Part shown: positions 9,365-18,427 of the stretch, one piece after another
Layout of the letters: the number at the start of each line of letters is the position of its first letter
Position numbering within the stretch: position 1 is the stretch's first letter
NCBI GenBank assembly: GCA_023402845.1
Contig: JAEYFP010000011.1
Location: 1-64,000 of the forward strand
Length of the DNA stretch: 64,000 nucleotides
Reading direction: 5' to 3'
Source of the DNA: Bacillota bacterium
GTDB taxonomy: Bacteria; Bacillota; Clostridia; Lachnospirales; Lachnospiraceae
Position numbers and translations under genes: made by a program
Notes under the pieces: model-generated
What the model saw: only the letters and a program-made list of their open reading frames with translations
What the model was told of the DNA's origin: nothing
Databases searched by the model: none

Positions 9365-9501
9365 AAAAAATCCCTCCTCCAATATACAATTATCATACCA
9401 TCATAAGCTTCTCTATTATAGCATGTTTTAAAATAAGAAGAGTAAGTTTCTTGTAAATTTCTCCTGTATTTTATTTCATGAGGTTTCCTATTGTACAACA
9501 A

Positions 9502-9542
9502 AAATCCAGCGCATCGTCCTTCATAAACAATACGCTGGGTTT
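9502..9542 (-). terminator. Probable terminator of the chemoreceptor gene
   Basis: On the minus strand, AAACCCAGCG pairs with CGCTGGATTT with one mismatch, and the stem is extended by TAT/ATG. It is followed by TTTG. It lies 25 bases after the chemoreceptor stop codon at 9567. Confidence 0.65.
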
Positions 9543-9566
9543 CTCAGACATCCTATTATCTATCTA

Positions 9567-11618
9567 TTAATACAGTTTAAATTTACCTACTTCTTCATTC
9601 AGCAGAGCCGCCTGAGAAGCCATCTCCTCACTTGTGGCCGAGTTCTCTTCTGCGGTCGCCGCATTCGTCTGTATAACTGCCGAAACTTGATTAAGTCCCT
9701 CCCTGATCTGATCAATGGAAATCGTCTGATCTGCGGATACTTCTTCAATTTTGGAAATGCCTTCTACAACTTTTAAGGTAGCTTCTTCAACCTTTTTCAT
9801 AAACTGAGCCGTTTCGTCAGCCACCTTCGTGCCGGTCTCCACACTTTTCAAGGAATTCTGCAGCAGCTCTACTGTTTGTTTTGCCGCCTCTGCAGATTTT
9901 TGCGCTAAATCACGCACTTCATCTGCCACAACAGCAAAGCCTTTCCCGGCCTCACCGGCTCTGGCCGCTTCTATAGCCGCATTCAACGAAAGCAGATTGG
10001 TCTGGGAGGCAATTCCGTCAATGACCTTAGTAATATCAGCTATTTGATTGGCAGAGGATTCAATGTCCGCCATGGCTGCCGATAACTGTTCCATACGCTG
10101 ATTGCCTACATTCAAGCTGTCTGCAGTCTGCTTCAGCTGCTCTGTCGTTATTTTAACCAAATCCAGATTTTCTTCCGCCTGCTTTGCGATTTCCGTAGAA
10201 GAAGCATTCAGTTCTTCCACCGTAGCTGCCTGTTCCGTAGACCCGGAGGCAAGTGCCTGCGCGCCTCCAGAAACTTGTTCGGAACTGCTGCTTACCTGTA
10301 CGGCCGACAAGCGGATCGTAGACAGTGTATGGTTCAGAGAATCCGATATTTCTTCAAATGCTTTTTTAATAGGAGCAAATTCACCCACATAATCATGCTC
10401 CAGTCGGATACGCATATCACCTGCTGCCATAGTTCCCAAAACAGCCGCAATCTCCTGTATATATGCAATATACCGTCTCAGCTGTACAACCGTGCGGTTA
10501 ATGGCCTCTCCCATCTGCCCCACTTCATCCTTAGAAACCACTTTCGCTTCGACATCTAAATTTCCTTCCGCAATCAGGTTTGCCGTTTCGGTCAGTTCCT
10601 TAATCGGCTTTACGATAGATTTGGAAACTATCGTAATCATAAAGAAAATACATAGAATTGCCAGTATGAATATAATAAGCAGTGTTCCTGCCACTACTAA
10701 ATATTCTTGATTGAACTCCGCATTCGGCAGTCCCGTTGCAATTGTCCACCCTGTGTCTCCGATCGTCATAAGATAACCGTGACTGGGCGCACCGTGTGAG
10801 GTATAACGGATACTTCCCGTTGTCCCTGACAAAATTGCAGTTTTCATATTTTCTGACATATCTGTTTCTGAAACATTGTGATTTATAAATTCCTCCTTCG
10901 GATGATAGATGATCTGTCCGGTGCCTGTTGATAAAATATAGAAGCCCGTATCTCTGAGCGTATAGCTTCCCACTGTTTCAGCCAGTCCCTCGAGTGCGAA
11001 GTCAAGCCCAACGGCACCGATAATTTCTGTTGTTCCTGATTTGTATACGGGTGAGACCACGCTGACAATTTGTTTTTTTGAAAAACTGTCTTCATAAGGC
11101 TCCGTCATAATCGTCTTATTTTTTTCAAGAAGCTCGATATACCAGGCACGTGTCGTAATATCCCATCCGGTATTCAAAACAGAACCATCCGACTGTGCGA
11201 TCTGACTGGAGTCTACATCTGCCATCCAAACAAATAATACTGTGTCCGTATTTGCCTTTTGAACATTAACAAGTGTTTCAAATGCCGCGGTATAACCGTC
11301 TGTCTGGTCAATATTTTTTCCCGGCATAACCCCGGTAAACAACTGTTCCATCTGCGTATTTAAAGAAAGCTGCTCTGTGATCTCCTGATATCGGGCAAAA
11401 TATCCTTCAATTTCATTTGATGCTGCCTGCGACTGTGCACTCAGCTCACTTTCACTCAAGCTTGTTACACTGGTAATTACAATGCCTACAATGATAACAC
11501 CCACAACCAAATAGGATAGTATTACAGAACCTCCGATAGTTATGAGAATTTTTGAAAAAAGTGTCTTGAATTCTCCTGCTTTTTTGGGAGGTCTCTTTTG
11601 TTCATTTTGTTCCGCCAT
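9567..11618 (-). CDS. Methyl-accepting chemotaxis protein with dCache domain
   Basis: This 683-residue chemoreceptor has TM1 at about residues 25-50, a periplasm-equivalent dCache_1 sensor at 55-300, TM2 at 307-332, HAMP at 333-385 and the MCP signalling domain at 420-683. The signalling hairpin is AGEAGKGFAVVADEVRDLAQ. The sensor contains W-x4-R-x-W-Y (GWDITTRAWY), a downstream Tyr (EPYED) and an Asp (GLDFAL), which fits the published dCache_1AA amino-acid-binding motif. An amino acid ligand is therefore predicted. No other chemotaxis gene is in the window. The gene is monocistronic, with promoter 11664-11692 and a terminator at 9502. The start ATG follows AAGGAG. Confidence 0.92.
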   Translation of the reverse strand: MAEQNEQKRPPKKAGEFKTLFSKILITIGGSVILSYLVVGVIIVGIVITSVTSLSESELSAQSQAASNEIEGYFARYQEITEQLSLNTQMEQLFTGVMPGKNIDQTDGYTAAFETLVNVQKANTDTVLFVWMADVDSSQIAQSDGSVLNTGWDITTRAWYIELLEKNKTIMTEPYEDSFSKKQIVSVVSPVYKSGTTEIIGAVGLDFALEGLAETVGSYTLRDTGFYILSTGTGQIIYHPKEEFINHNVSETDMSENMKTAILSGTTGSIRYTSHGAPSHGYLMTIGDTGWTIATGLPNAEFNQEYLVVAGTLLIIFILAILCIFFMITIVSKSIVKPIKELTETANLIAEGNLDVEAKVVSKDEVGQMGEAINRTVVQLRRYIAYIQEIAAVLGTMAAGDMRIRLEHDYVGEFAPIKKAFEEISDSLNHTLSTIRLSAVQVSSSSEQVSGGAQALASGSTEQAATVEELNASSTEIAKQAEENLDLVKITTEQLKQTADSLNVGNQRMEQLSAAMADIESSANQIADITKVIDGIASQTNLLSLNAAIEAARAGEAGKGFAVVADEVRDLAQKSAEAAKQTVELLQNSLKSVETGTKVADETAQFMKKVEEATLKVVEGISKIEEVSADQTISIDQIREGLNQVSAVIQTNAATAEENSATSEEMASQAALLNEEVGKFKLY

Positions 11619-11663
11619 ATAGCCTTCTCCTTTGTATCAACATATTTTATATCTAATGTTTAC

Positions 11664-11692
11664 ATTATATATTTTGTACATCATTTATGCAA
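11664..11692 (-). promoter_or_regulatory. Sigma-70/A-type promoter of the chemoreceptor gene
   Basis: On the minus strand, -35 TTGCAT at 11692-11687, a 17-base spacer, and -10 TATAAT at 11669-11664. It overlaps the upstream part of the divergent HTH gene's promoter, which has a -10 TATAAT at 11708-11713. Confidence 0.6.
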
Positions 11693-11736
11693 GCATGAGT
11701 TTTTGGATATAATTAATGCTAAAAAGGAGGCTTCCG

Positions 11737-11952
11737 ATGGTACGCTTGCGCATATTACAAATATTAGCAGAACAGAGTCATACAAAGTATTGGTTATATA
11801 AACAAATGGATTTAAGCTATCAAAATTTTAATCGTATGGTCATGAATCAAACTTCTTCTATTCGTTTTGAAAATCTCGACAAATTAAGTAAACTATTAAA
11901 TTGTCCTGTCGGAGATTTATTCGAGGCAACAGAAGACGGAAATACAAAATAG
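11737..11952 (+). CDS. Small XRE/Cro-type helix-turn-helix regulator
   Basis: This 71-residue protein is a single HTH domain: RLRILQILAEQSHTKYWLYK, then the recognition region LSYQNFNRMVMN, then IRFENLDKLSKLLNCPVGDLF. This is the minimal Cro/CI-type family (HTH_26-like). The ATG at 11737 is chosen over the one at 11716 because AAAGGAGG ends six bases before it. It is divergent from the chemoreceptor gene and their promoters overlap, so it may regulate that gene or itself. It carries no antitoxin-type partner. A hairpin follows at 11951. Confidence 0.8.
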   Translation: MVRLRILQILAEQSHTKYWLYKQMDLSYQNFNRMVMNQTSSIRFENLDKLSKLLNCPVGDLFEATEDGNTK

Positions 11953-11982
11953 CCCCTCCTTGTTTTACAACAAAGAGGGGTT
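11951..11982. terminator. Bidirectional hairpin terminator between convergent genes
   Basis: AGCCCCTC pairs with GAGGGGTT, then one mismatch, then TTGTT pairs with AACAA around a TTAC loop. It sits between the HTH gene (+) and the hydrolase gene (-). The T-rich run (ATTTTGTATTT) follows on the minus strand. Confidence 0.7.
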
Positions 11983-12001
11983 ACTAATAGAACGTTGTTT
12001 A

Positions 12002-12982
12002 TTATTTGCGCTCAAGAAACGCAAACAGCTGCTGATAATATTCCTTTCTTTCCGTCTCACCGGCATTGTAAATCTCATGCTTTGCACCGGCAATTACCGC
12101 CAGCTCCGTACACAGAGATTTTTTTGCAAATGTTCCCTGTCCCTTCTGCTTCACGAGTCGATCCTCTTGGGCTATAAAAAGCAGCACGGGGGTCTTTACA
12201 AAGCGGGCCTTTTTCACTGCCCTGTGCACCGCAAGCAAACTTGCCCAGATCCACGCACATGCCGCTCCGTTCGTCTGATAATTGTCATCCTGTATCCGTT
12301 TACGAAAAATATCCTCATATCTGGCACGCGAAAGGCAGCTGCTGCCCTCAAAATCAGGGATACCGGTAAATGCCGTATTCCCGGGTGCATAATCTTCCTC
12401 TGAACGCAAAAGCTTTTTTAAAAACATCAAACCCCAGACAACCGGAGCCGGCCATCTCCCAAGATCAATTTCCATCATCGGTGAAGACAGCACGGCACGG
12501 GAAAATATTTTCGGATACCGTTCCAAATATAATGCCGCGATCGTCCCTCCCATAGAGTGTCCGTACAGCACCAAAGTCCTGTCCGGCCTTTCAGCCAAAA
12601 CAACCTCTGTAATAAAAGCATGCAGATCACGCACATATTCCTCATATGACCGTACAGATACCTTGCCTTTATCCGAAACCTGTCTTTGAGAATACCCATG
12701 CCCCCTGTGCTCGGGAATATATACCGAATAACCGGCCTGAAGGAAATAGTAGGCCACCTCCTCGAATTTTTTGGCAAACTCACAGAATCCGTGTGATACG
12801 ACAATCGCCGCTTTTTCATTTCTGTTTTTATAACATTCGTAATGGAGCATGATTCCCCTAAAGCCGTGGAAATATCCTTCCTTTCGGTTATTCTCCAAAA
12901 AAGGCCTGACCATATCAGTCATTTTTTCGGTGAAATCCTCTTCTCCCAGAAGCATTCCAATTTTATCCGCCGTATTTTCCAT
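12002..12982 (-). CDS. Alpha/beta hydrolase, monoacylglycerol lipase-like
   Basis: This protein of about 326 residues belongs to the Hydrolase_4 family. The nucleophile elbow is GHSMGG, with the Ser at about residue 140. The acidic member is likely the Asp of FIAQEDRLVKQKG and the His is in GAKHEIYNAG. An oxyanion-type HG (SHGFCEFAKKF) is seen near residue 70. The family hydrolyses monoacylglycerols or lysophospholipids. The ATG at 12982 starts one base after the stop of the upstream GDPD gene. Pairing with a glycerophosphodiesterase suggests a two-step lipid turnover pathway: deacylation, then release of glycerol-3-phosphate. This is inference from context. Confidence 0.85.
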   Translation of the reverse strand: MENTADKIGMLLGEEDFTEKMTDMVRPFLENNRKEGYFHGFRGIMLHYECYKNRNEKAAIVVSHGFCEFAKKFEEVAYYFLQAGYSVYIPEHRGHGYSQRQVSDKGKVSVRSYEEYVRDLHAFITEVVLAERPDRTLVLYGHSMGGTIAALYLERYPKIFSRAVLSSPMMEIDLGRWPAPVVWGLMFLKKLLRSEEDYAPGNTAFTGIPDFEGSSCLSRARYEDIFRKRIQDDNYQTNGAACAWIWASLLAVHRAVKKARFVKTPVLLFIAQEDRLVKQKGQGTFAKKSLCTELAVIAGAKHEIYNAGETERKEYYQQLFAFLERK

Positions 12983-12983
12983 A

Positions 12984-13730
12984 TTAAACAGCCCGCCCCG
13001 CATACTGCTTGGAAATCTGTATCCCGATGTCGGGATAGTTTGTGATCATTGCTTCCAATCCATATCCGCATACCAGCTTCATATGCTCCCGTTCATTGAC
13101 CGTCCAGGTCCGGATTTTGATATCCCTGCGCCCGCATTCCTCTAAAAAGCCCGGATACTGCAGGTTATACAATGCCGGATGCAGTGCGTTCACTCCATGC
13201 TTTGACGCATATTCCGGCATGTCAAGAAATCCGTCTTCATAAAGAAAGGCTGTATTTGCATGGGAATCCAGCTCCCTGATTCTCATGACGGACCGATGAT
13301 TGAAGGAGGAGTAAACAATTTGATCCTCCATTCCCAGACCTGCAGCCAGCGCCAGAACCTTCTCTTCTATCCCCTCATAAAATACAATTCCGGTTTTGAT
13401 TTCGGTATTGATCTTTAGTCCCGTAGGCTTTAGCAGGCGATATACCTCCTCCAGTGCGGGAATACCGGTTCTTCCGTACTCCGGAAAATTCCTGTTTACA
13501 TCCAGTCTTCTTAAATCCTCATAAAGATAATCCTTTACCCATCCCTTTAAAGAGCTTGTCCGTTCTACTGTTTCATCATGAATGACGACAAGCTGTCCGT
13601 CCTTTGTCATCTGAACATCCAGTTCGACCCCGTCAGCTCCCAGCTCAACCGCCTTCTGAAATGCTTCCAGCGTATTTTCCGGTGCATAGCCGGAAGCTCC
13701 CCTATGCGCCCACACAAGTGTCCTTTTCAT
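12984..13730 (-). CDS. Glycerophosphodiester phosphodiesterase
   Basis: This 248-residue GDPD family protein starts VWAHRGASGYAPENTLEAF, which holds the catalytic HR..E.ENT motif. Further features are VELDVQMTKDGQLVVIHDE (metal Glu and Asp, catalytic His) and the C-terminal WTVNE. It hydrolyses glycerophosphodiesters such as glycerophosphocholine to glycerol-3-phosphate and an alcohol, with a divalent metal. The cytoplasmic UgpQ-like form is expected because there is no signal peptide. A GGAGG-type site precedes the ATG at 13730. It is the first gene of a pair with the hydrolase downstream. Confidence 0.92.
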   Translation of the reverse strand: MKRTLVWAHRGASGYAPENTLEAFQKAVELGADGVELDVQMTKDGQLVVIHDETVERTSSLKGWVKDYLYEDLRRLDVNRNFPEYGRTGIPALEEVYRLLKPTGLKINTEIKTGIVFYEGIEEKVLALAAGLGMEDQIVYSSFNHRSVMRIRELDSHANTAFLYEDGFLDMPEYASKHGVNALHPALYNLQYPGFLEECGRRDIKIRTWTVNEREHMKLVCGYGLEAMITNYPDIGIQISKQYAGRAV

Positions 13731-13915
13731 TCCGGTTCCCCCTCCTTAAAGTCAAAGATTCTCCTGCCTCCACGCAGACAAAAGCATTCTGATTTTACAG
13801 TTTGATGCAATTATAGCGCCCTGACATAAAAATAGCAAATACAATGCTGGACAAGATGCTTTTTATGCCTTATATTAAATATTAAATATTATATAACAAA
13901 GGAGTACCAAAGTTT

Positions 13916-15289
13916 ATGAACAAACAGAAAACGGGCTACCTGCCCGACGAAAAACCGCCAATCGGCAAACTCCTGCTCTATGCACTTCAGCAGGTGATCG
14001 TCATGTTTCCGGCCACGATAACCGTAGCGCTTATTACCGGATTTCAAGTATCTACCACTATTTTTGCCAGCGGTCTCGCAACTATCTGCTTCTCATTGAT
14101 CACAAAGAAAAAACTCCCCCTTTATTATGGTTCAAGTTTTGCTTATCTGTCCGCAATCTCCGGCTTGGTTGCAGCACAGGGATTTGCGTCAACAAATGGA
14201 ATCCTGCCTACGGAAGCAATCCGCATCGCTCAATTCGGAATTATTATGTCGGGTCTCGTATCCATTGCGGCAGGTCTTTTAGTAAGATGGGCCGGACGGG
14301 AAATGGTTGAAAAGATTCTTCCTCCGAGTGTAACAGGACCGGTTGCCATGATCATCGGTTTGACGCTGGCCGGAAATGCTCTCTCGGATGCCGCACCTGT
14401 CGCAGACCAAACGCAGCTTGTATGGATTGTTTCTCTTGCGACATTTCTCTCCACCGTTTTATTTTCCAAATATCTGAAAGGATTTTTGGGCCAGCTTCCT
14501 CTTCTGCTCGGCGCAGCTGTCGGATGTCTGACTGCCTTACTGATTTACCTGATCGGCGGCGATCAATATAACCTGTTCCGCTCTCTGCCTCCCGAAGTGC
14601 TTGCAGCATCTTCCTGGAAGCTGGGCAGCGGTTCTATTTTTGCACTGCCCGCCTTTTCTCTTCCCAAGGCATCGCTTGCGGCCGTTGCCGCAATTATGCC
14701 GATTGCAATCGCAACAATACCCGAGTCAACCGCGCATGTATATCAGTTGGATATCTACGTCAATGATATCGCCCGGGAAAAAGGCAGCAAGAAAAAATAT
14801 GATATGGTATCTCTCCTCGATAAAAACCTGATCGGAGACGGCTTATGTGACATGGTAACCGGTTTGATCGGAGGACCCGCAGGCACCAATTACGGAGAGA
14901 ACATCAGCACAATGGCCATTACCCGGGTATTCAGCGTGCCGGTACTGATGGCGGCCGCAGTTATGGCCATGGTAATGTCCTGCTTCACTCCCCTGATCAG
15001 CGCAATCTACGGAATCCCCCTGGCAGTCATCGGCGGACTCGAAATTTATCTTTTCGGAGCCATCGCCGCTCAGGGAATCGCTATTTTAATTGATCGGAAA
15101 TGCGACATGTTTTCTTCAAAAAATATTGCCGTCATTGCCAGCGTGATGGTGATCGGCCTCGGTATCAACTATACGTTCGGAGGAACTCTCAACTTCTTCG
15201 GAATGGGGATCCCGGCTGTTGCCGGTGCGGCAATTTTTGGTATTCTGTTAAATCTTCTGCTTTCGATCGGTGAAAAGAAAGCGGATTGA
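13916..15289 (+). CDS. Nucleobase:cation symporter-2 family permease (uracil-permease-like)
   Basis: This 457-residue protein has about fourteen hydrophobic segments of the NCS2 (xanthine/uracil permease) family. It carries the substrate-site glutamate region AIATIPESTAHV and GGPAGTNYGENIS, similar to the TTYGEN motif of uracil permeases. It imports a nucleobase, probably uracil, with protons. It stands alone, without pyr genes. No purine riboswitch or PyrR leader was recognised in the 185-base upstream region. The ATG at 13916 follows AAAGGAG, though the spacing of 10-11 bases is rather long. Confidence 0.85.
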   Translation: MNKQKTGYLPDEKPPIGKLLLYALQQVIVMFPATITVALITGFQVSTTIFASGLATICFSLITKKKLPLYYGSSFAYLSAISGLVAAQGFASTNGILPTEAIRIAQFGIIMSGLVSIAAGLLVRWAGREMVEKILPPSVTGPVAMIIGLTLAGNALSDAAPVADQTQLVWIVSLATFLSTVLFSKYLKGFLGQLPLLLGAAVGCLTALLIYLIGGDQYNLFRSLPPEVLAASSWKLGSGSIFALPAFSLPKASLAAVAAIMPIAIATIPESTAHVYQLDIYVNDIAREKGSKKKYDMVSLLDKNLIGDGLCDMVTGLIGGPAGTNYGENISTMAITRVFSVPVLMAAAVMAMVMSCFTPLISAIYGIPLAVIGGLEIYLFGAIAAQGIAILIDRKCDMFSSKNIAVIASVMVIGLGINYTFGGTLNFFGMGIPAVAGAAIFGILLNLLLSIGEKKAD

Positions 15290-15294
15290 TATGC

Positions 15295-15339
15295 GGGCCC
15301 CATATAGGTCACAGCAATGAAAAGGCCTGTATGGGGCCC
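15295..15339. terminator. Strong hairpin between uracil permease and feoB
   Basis: A 14-base stem, GGGCCCCATATAGG with CCTGTATGGGGCCC, has one G-T pair and a 17-base loop. It lies between convergent genes, so it probably serves both directions. U-tracts are weak. Confidence 0.65.
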
Positions 15340-15378
15340 TGATATAAAATCAGAAAACTGAAAACAAAACTTAGTTAC

Positions 15379-17532
15379 TCATAGAAGGCGCAATATCCGA
15401 ACAGTATTTGCCACAATCATGCATACAACAATGCCGGTCACCGTCGGTATGGCAAAGGAGATCAGCGTCCACTTGAAACTCTGTGTTTCTTTCTTAATCG
15501 TCAGGCAGGTGGTTCCGCAAGGCCAGTGCAGCAGAGTAAACAGCATCGTGCACACCGCCGTCAGCCAGGTCCAGCCGTTATTCACAAATAGCGCATGCAA
15601 TTCAGATAAACTGTCAAGCTCTGTCAGCGTTCCCGCAGCCATATAGCTCATGATCATAACAGGCACCACAATTTCGTTAGCGGGAAATCCTAAAATAAAC
15701 GCCATTAAAATATACCCATCCAAACCGATGAATCTGGCAAACGGATCAAGAAATCCGGCGCAATGAGCGAGAAGGCTCAAATCCCCCACTTCAATATTGG
15801 CCAGTATCCAGATAACAAGACCCGCGGGCGCAGCAACAGCAACGGCCCTTCCGAGCACAAAAAGGGTACGGTCAAAAACCGAGCGCACAATTACCTTTCC
15901 AACCTGAGGACGGCGATAAGGGGGAAGCTCCAGATGAAATGAGGAAGGCATTCCCTTCAAAATCGTTTTTGATAAGATTCTTGATAGAAGAAGCGTTGCG
16001 GCAACGCCAAGTATGATTGTGCCCGTCAGCAGCAGAGCTGAAATGACGGATTGAAATGCTCCGCTTACACTCCCGGCAAAAAACATGGTGATAACGGCAA
16101 TCAGTGTCGGAAACCTTCCGTTGCAGGGCACGAAGTTATTTGTAAGAATGGCGATCAGCCTCTCCCTCGGCGAGTCAATGATGCGGCATCCAATGACACC
16201 GCAGGCATTGCACCCAAATCCCATGCACATCGTCAATGACTGTTTTCCGTGGGCACAGGCCTTGCGAAAAAAGTTATCCAGATTAAACGCAACGCGCGGC
16301 AGATATCCCAGATCCTCCAGCAATGTAAACAGGGGAAAGAAGATTGCCATCGGCGGAAGCATTACTGAAATCACCCATGCTAACGTTCGAAAAATACCAT
16401 CCACAAGGATTCCACGTATCCAATCCGGTATGGACAGCCAGATAAGAAACTGAGAAAGAGGTTCCTCCAACGAAAACAGACCGGCTGCCAGAAGACTGGA
16501 AGGAACATTGGCTCCCGTAATGGTAAACCAGAAAATACCAAGCAGCAGTGCAATCATAATCGGAATGCCGGTCAATTTTGAAGTGAGTATTTGATCGATT
16601 CTGCGGTCCCTCGCGGCATATTCCATCTTCTCAAACGTGACAGTATCCCGACAGATATTTTCGCATTCCTTTATAATTTTTGTTACCACTTGATCCCTCA
16701 GCTGCTCGGCAGAGATGCCTGCGTCCTCAAGAGAGCGTTTTGCATATTCAACCGTTTGGGCAATTTCATCATTCTGCAAAAGATCATAACCGAGATAGGT
16801 TCTCAGGGAGCAAAGCATGCTTTCATCTTTGTCAAGCAGCTTCAGAGCCACCCAACGGGTACTGATCCGATTCTGTAAAACAGCATCGAGTGCCGGTTTG
16901 ATCAGATCAATGGCGGCCTCAATTTTTTCTCCGTAATGAATACACAATGGAATCTGTTCCGATCCGCTCTCTGTAAGTCCCTTCACCGCAGCTATCAGTT
17001 CATTCAGTCCCTTACCGGACCGCGCACTCGTACCGATGACAGGAACCCCCAACCGGGAGCTGAGCACATTAAGATCAATACCGATTTTCTTCTTCTTTGC
17101 CTCATCCATCAGATTGACGCACAGCACAACCCTGCCGGTAATTTCCATTGTCTGCAGGACCAGATTCAGATTCCGTTCGAGGCAAGTGGCATCGGCCACT
17201 ACTACTACGGCATCTGCTCCCCCAAAACAAATAAAATCCCGGGCGATTTCTTCCTCGGTTGAATTTGCCATCAGTGAATAGGTACCCGGAATATCCACCA
17301 TGATAAAATTCATATCCTGATACCGATATCTTCCCTGGGCATTTACAACCGTTTTTCCCGGCCAATTGCCCGTGTGCTGCTTCAGCCCTGTCAACGCATT
17401 AAATACGGTACTTTTCCCCACATTAGGATTTCCGGCCAAAGCGATTACCTTATCAAGCGGTGTCCCTTTTTCGATCGTTAATCCACAGTGACTTAAGACT
17501 CCTGCTCCCGTCGATGTATTGGTTAGTCCCAT
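15379..17532 (-). CDS. feoB: Ferrous iron transport protein B
   Basis: This 717-residue Fe(II) transporter of the inner membrane has an N-terminal G domain: G1 GNPNVGKST at about residue 33, G3 DIPGTYS at about 77 and G4 NLMDEA at about 140. A helical linker is followed by the polytopic domain with paired Gate segments. The conserved Cys-rich GFGCNACGVIGCR is in the first Gate region. The length is close to that of E. coli FeoB (773). It lies four bases after feoA in the same operon. No feoC is visible. Expression is probably controlled by the divergent MntR-like repressor through the palindrome at 17836-17868. Confidence 0.95.
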   Translation of the reverse strand: MGLTNTSTGAGVLSHCGLTIEKGTPLDKVIALAGNPNVGKSTVFNALTGLKQHTGNWPGKTVVNAQGRYRYQDMNFIMVDIPGTYSLMANSTEEEIARDFICFGGADAVVVVADATCLERNLNLVLQTMEITGRVVLCVNLMDEAKKKKIGIDLNVLSSRLGVPVIGTSARSGKGLNELIAAVKGLTESGSEQIPLCIHYGEKIEAAIDLIKPALDAVLQNRISTRWVALKLLDKDESMLCSLRTYLGYDLLQNDEIAQTVEYAKRSLEDAGISAEQLRDQVVTKIIKECENICRDTVTFEKMEYAARDRRIDQILTSKLTGIPIMIALLLGIFWFTITGANVPSSLLAAGLFSLEEPLSQFLIWLSIPDWIRGILVDGIFRTLAWVISVMLPPMAIFFPLFTLLEDLGYLPRVAFNLDNFFRKACAHGKQSLTMCMGFGCNACGVIGCRIIDSPRERLIAILTNNFVPCNGRFPTLIAVITMFFAGSVSGAFQSVISALLLTGTIILGVAATLLLSRILSKTILKGMPSSFHLELPPYRRPQVGKVIVRSVFDRTLFVLGRAVAVAAPAGLVIWILANIEVGDLSLLAHCAGFLDPFARFIGLDGYILMAFILGFPANEIVVPVMIMSYMAAGTLTELDSLSELHALFVNNGWTWLTAVCTMLFTLLHWPCGTTCLTIKKETQSFKWTLISFAIPTVTGIVVCMIVANTVRILRLL

Positions 17533-17536
17533 ACGC

Positions 17537-17794
17537 CTAATCCTCCTGAAATAATGTAATCATCGTTACCGTGATTTTTTCCGATACATCGGAACGCAGT
17601 GCAATAACCGCGCCCCGAATGAGATAAGCCACAGGATTGCCGGAAGGGCTTTTATACAGCGGTTCTATTTCGGTGCCGTCAATAATTCCCAAATCCAGCA
17701 TACGCCTCCTGATGGTGCCGTCAGAGTTCAGGGCCGTAACACTTGCTTTTTTCCCTATTGGAAGTTTATTTAATGTTACTTGTGCAGTATTCAT
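17537..17794 (-). CDS. feoA: Ferrous iron transport protein A
   Basis: This 85-residue SH3-like FeoA protein has the pattern TLNKLPIGKKASVTAL, MLDLGIIDGTEIEPL and AYLIRGAVIALR, all typical of the family. It is a small cytoplasmic partner of FeoB. The ATG at 17794 is chosen because GGGAGG lies eight bases upstream; a possible earlier start at 17833 has no such site. It is the first gene of feoAB, and the 33-base palindrome 17836-17868 lies in its leader. Confidence 0.93.
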   Translation of the reverse strand: MNTAQVTLNKLPIGKKASVTALNSDGTIRRRMLDLGIIDGTEIEPLYKSPSGNPVAYLIRGAVIALRSDVSEKITVTMITLFQED

Positions 17795-17835
17795 AATAAG
17801 ATCCTCCCGAATTACATAGTTGGCTGTTTCCATTG

Positions 17836-17868
17836 TTAGGGGAAGGAAACACCGTTTCCTACGACTAA
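17836..17868. promoter_or_regulatory. 33-base palindrome, candidate operator for the feoAB/MntR-like locus
   Basis: The core AGGAAAC-ACC-GTTTCCT is a perfect inverted repeat. Outer TTAG and CTAA arms are exactly symmetrical about the same centre (17852). It lies between divergent feoA and the DtxR-family gene. Operators for DtxR/MntR proteins have this size and often TTAG/CTAA-like ends. Binding is inferred from position. Confidence 0.6.
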
Positions 17869-17932
17869 TTTATGAAACCAGATCATAAAGTGTTACAGAT
17901 AGAGGACACTTTTTGCAGGGAGGGTAACTGCT

Positions 17933-18424
17933 ATGAGCAAGCAAACAGAAAATGAATTTCATACAGTTCGGGGATATCAGCTGAAAAAACAAAACGAGAG
18001 CGGACTCACGCCCGCTCTGGAAGATTATCTTGAAATGGTTTATCGGCTGTGTTTGGAGGAAAACTATACACGCATCAATAAACTTTCAGAAAACCTGCAT
18101 GTCATGCCATCTTCCGCATCAAAGATGGTGGCAAGACTTGTAGACCTTAACTATTTAAATTATGACAGTCTCGGCAGCATCCTGCTGACTGAAGAAGGAA
18201 AAGTAACCGGCGGTTATCTGCTGAAACGTCATCAGATTCTGGAACACTTTTTCACATTAATCGGCAGTATCAATCCGTTGGAAGAAACGGAGCTGGTAGA
18301 GCATATGCTGTGTTCTTCCAGCGTGTTTAGAATTCAGGCAATGCTGGAATTTTTTGCACAAAACCCTGACATTCATCAACAGCTAACGTCATTCCTGAAC
18401 TCATCCGGCTCTTCTCCAGAATAA
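17933..18424 (+). CDS. DtxR/MntR family metal-dependent repressor
   Basis: This 163-residue protein has an N-terminal winged helix (about residues 25-90) and a dimerisation/metal domain (95-160). By comparison with Bacillus subtilis MntR, the six metal ligands are all present: D31 and E34 (LEDYLEM), H100 (KRHQILEHF), and E120, E123 and H124 (ETELVEHML). It is therefore expected to sense Mn(II) or Fe(II). It has about 24 extra N-terminal residues compared with MntR. It is divergent from feoAB, and the palindrome between them suggests it represses ferrous iron uptake when metal is replete. Its stop lies three bases from the convergent PPOX gene. Confidence 0.88.
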   Translation: MSKQTENEFHTVRGYQLKKQNESGLTPALEDYLEMVYRLCLEENYTRINKLSENLHVMPSSASKMVARLVDLNYLNYDSLGSILLTEEGKVTGGYLLKRHQILEHFFTLIGSINPLEETELVEHMLCSSSVFRIQAMLEFFAQNPDIHQQLTSFLNSSGSSPE

Positions 18425-18427
18425 TAC

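Noticed and set aside
13731..13915. Purine or PyrR-type leader before the nucleobase permease
   Set aside because: No purine riboswitch core or PyrR anti-antiterminator pattern could be recognised.
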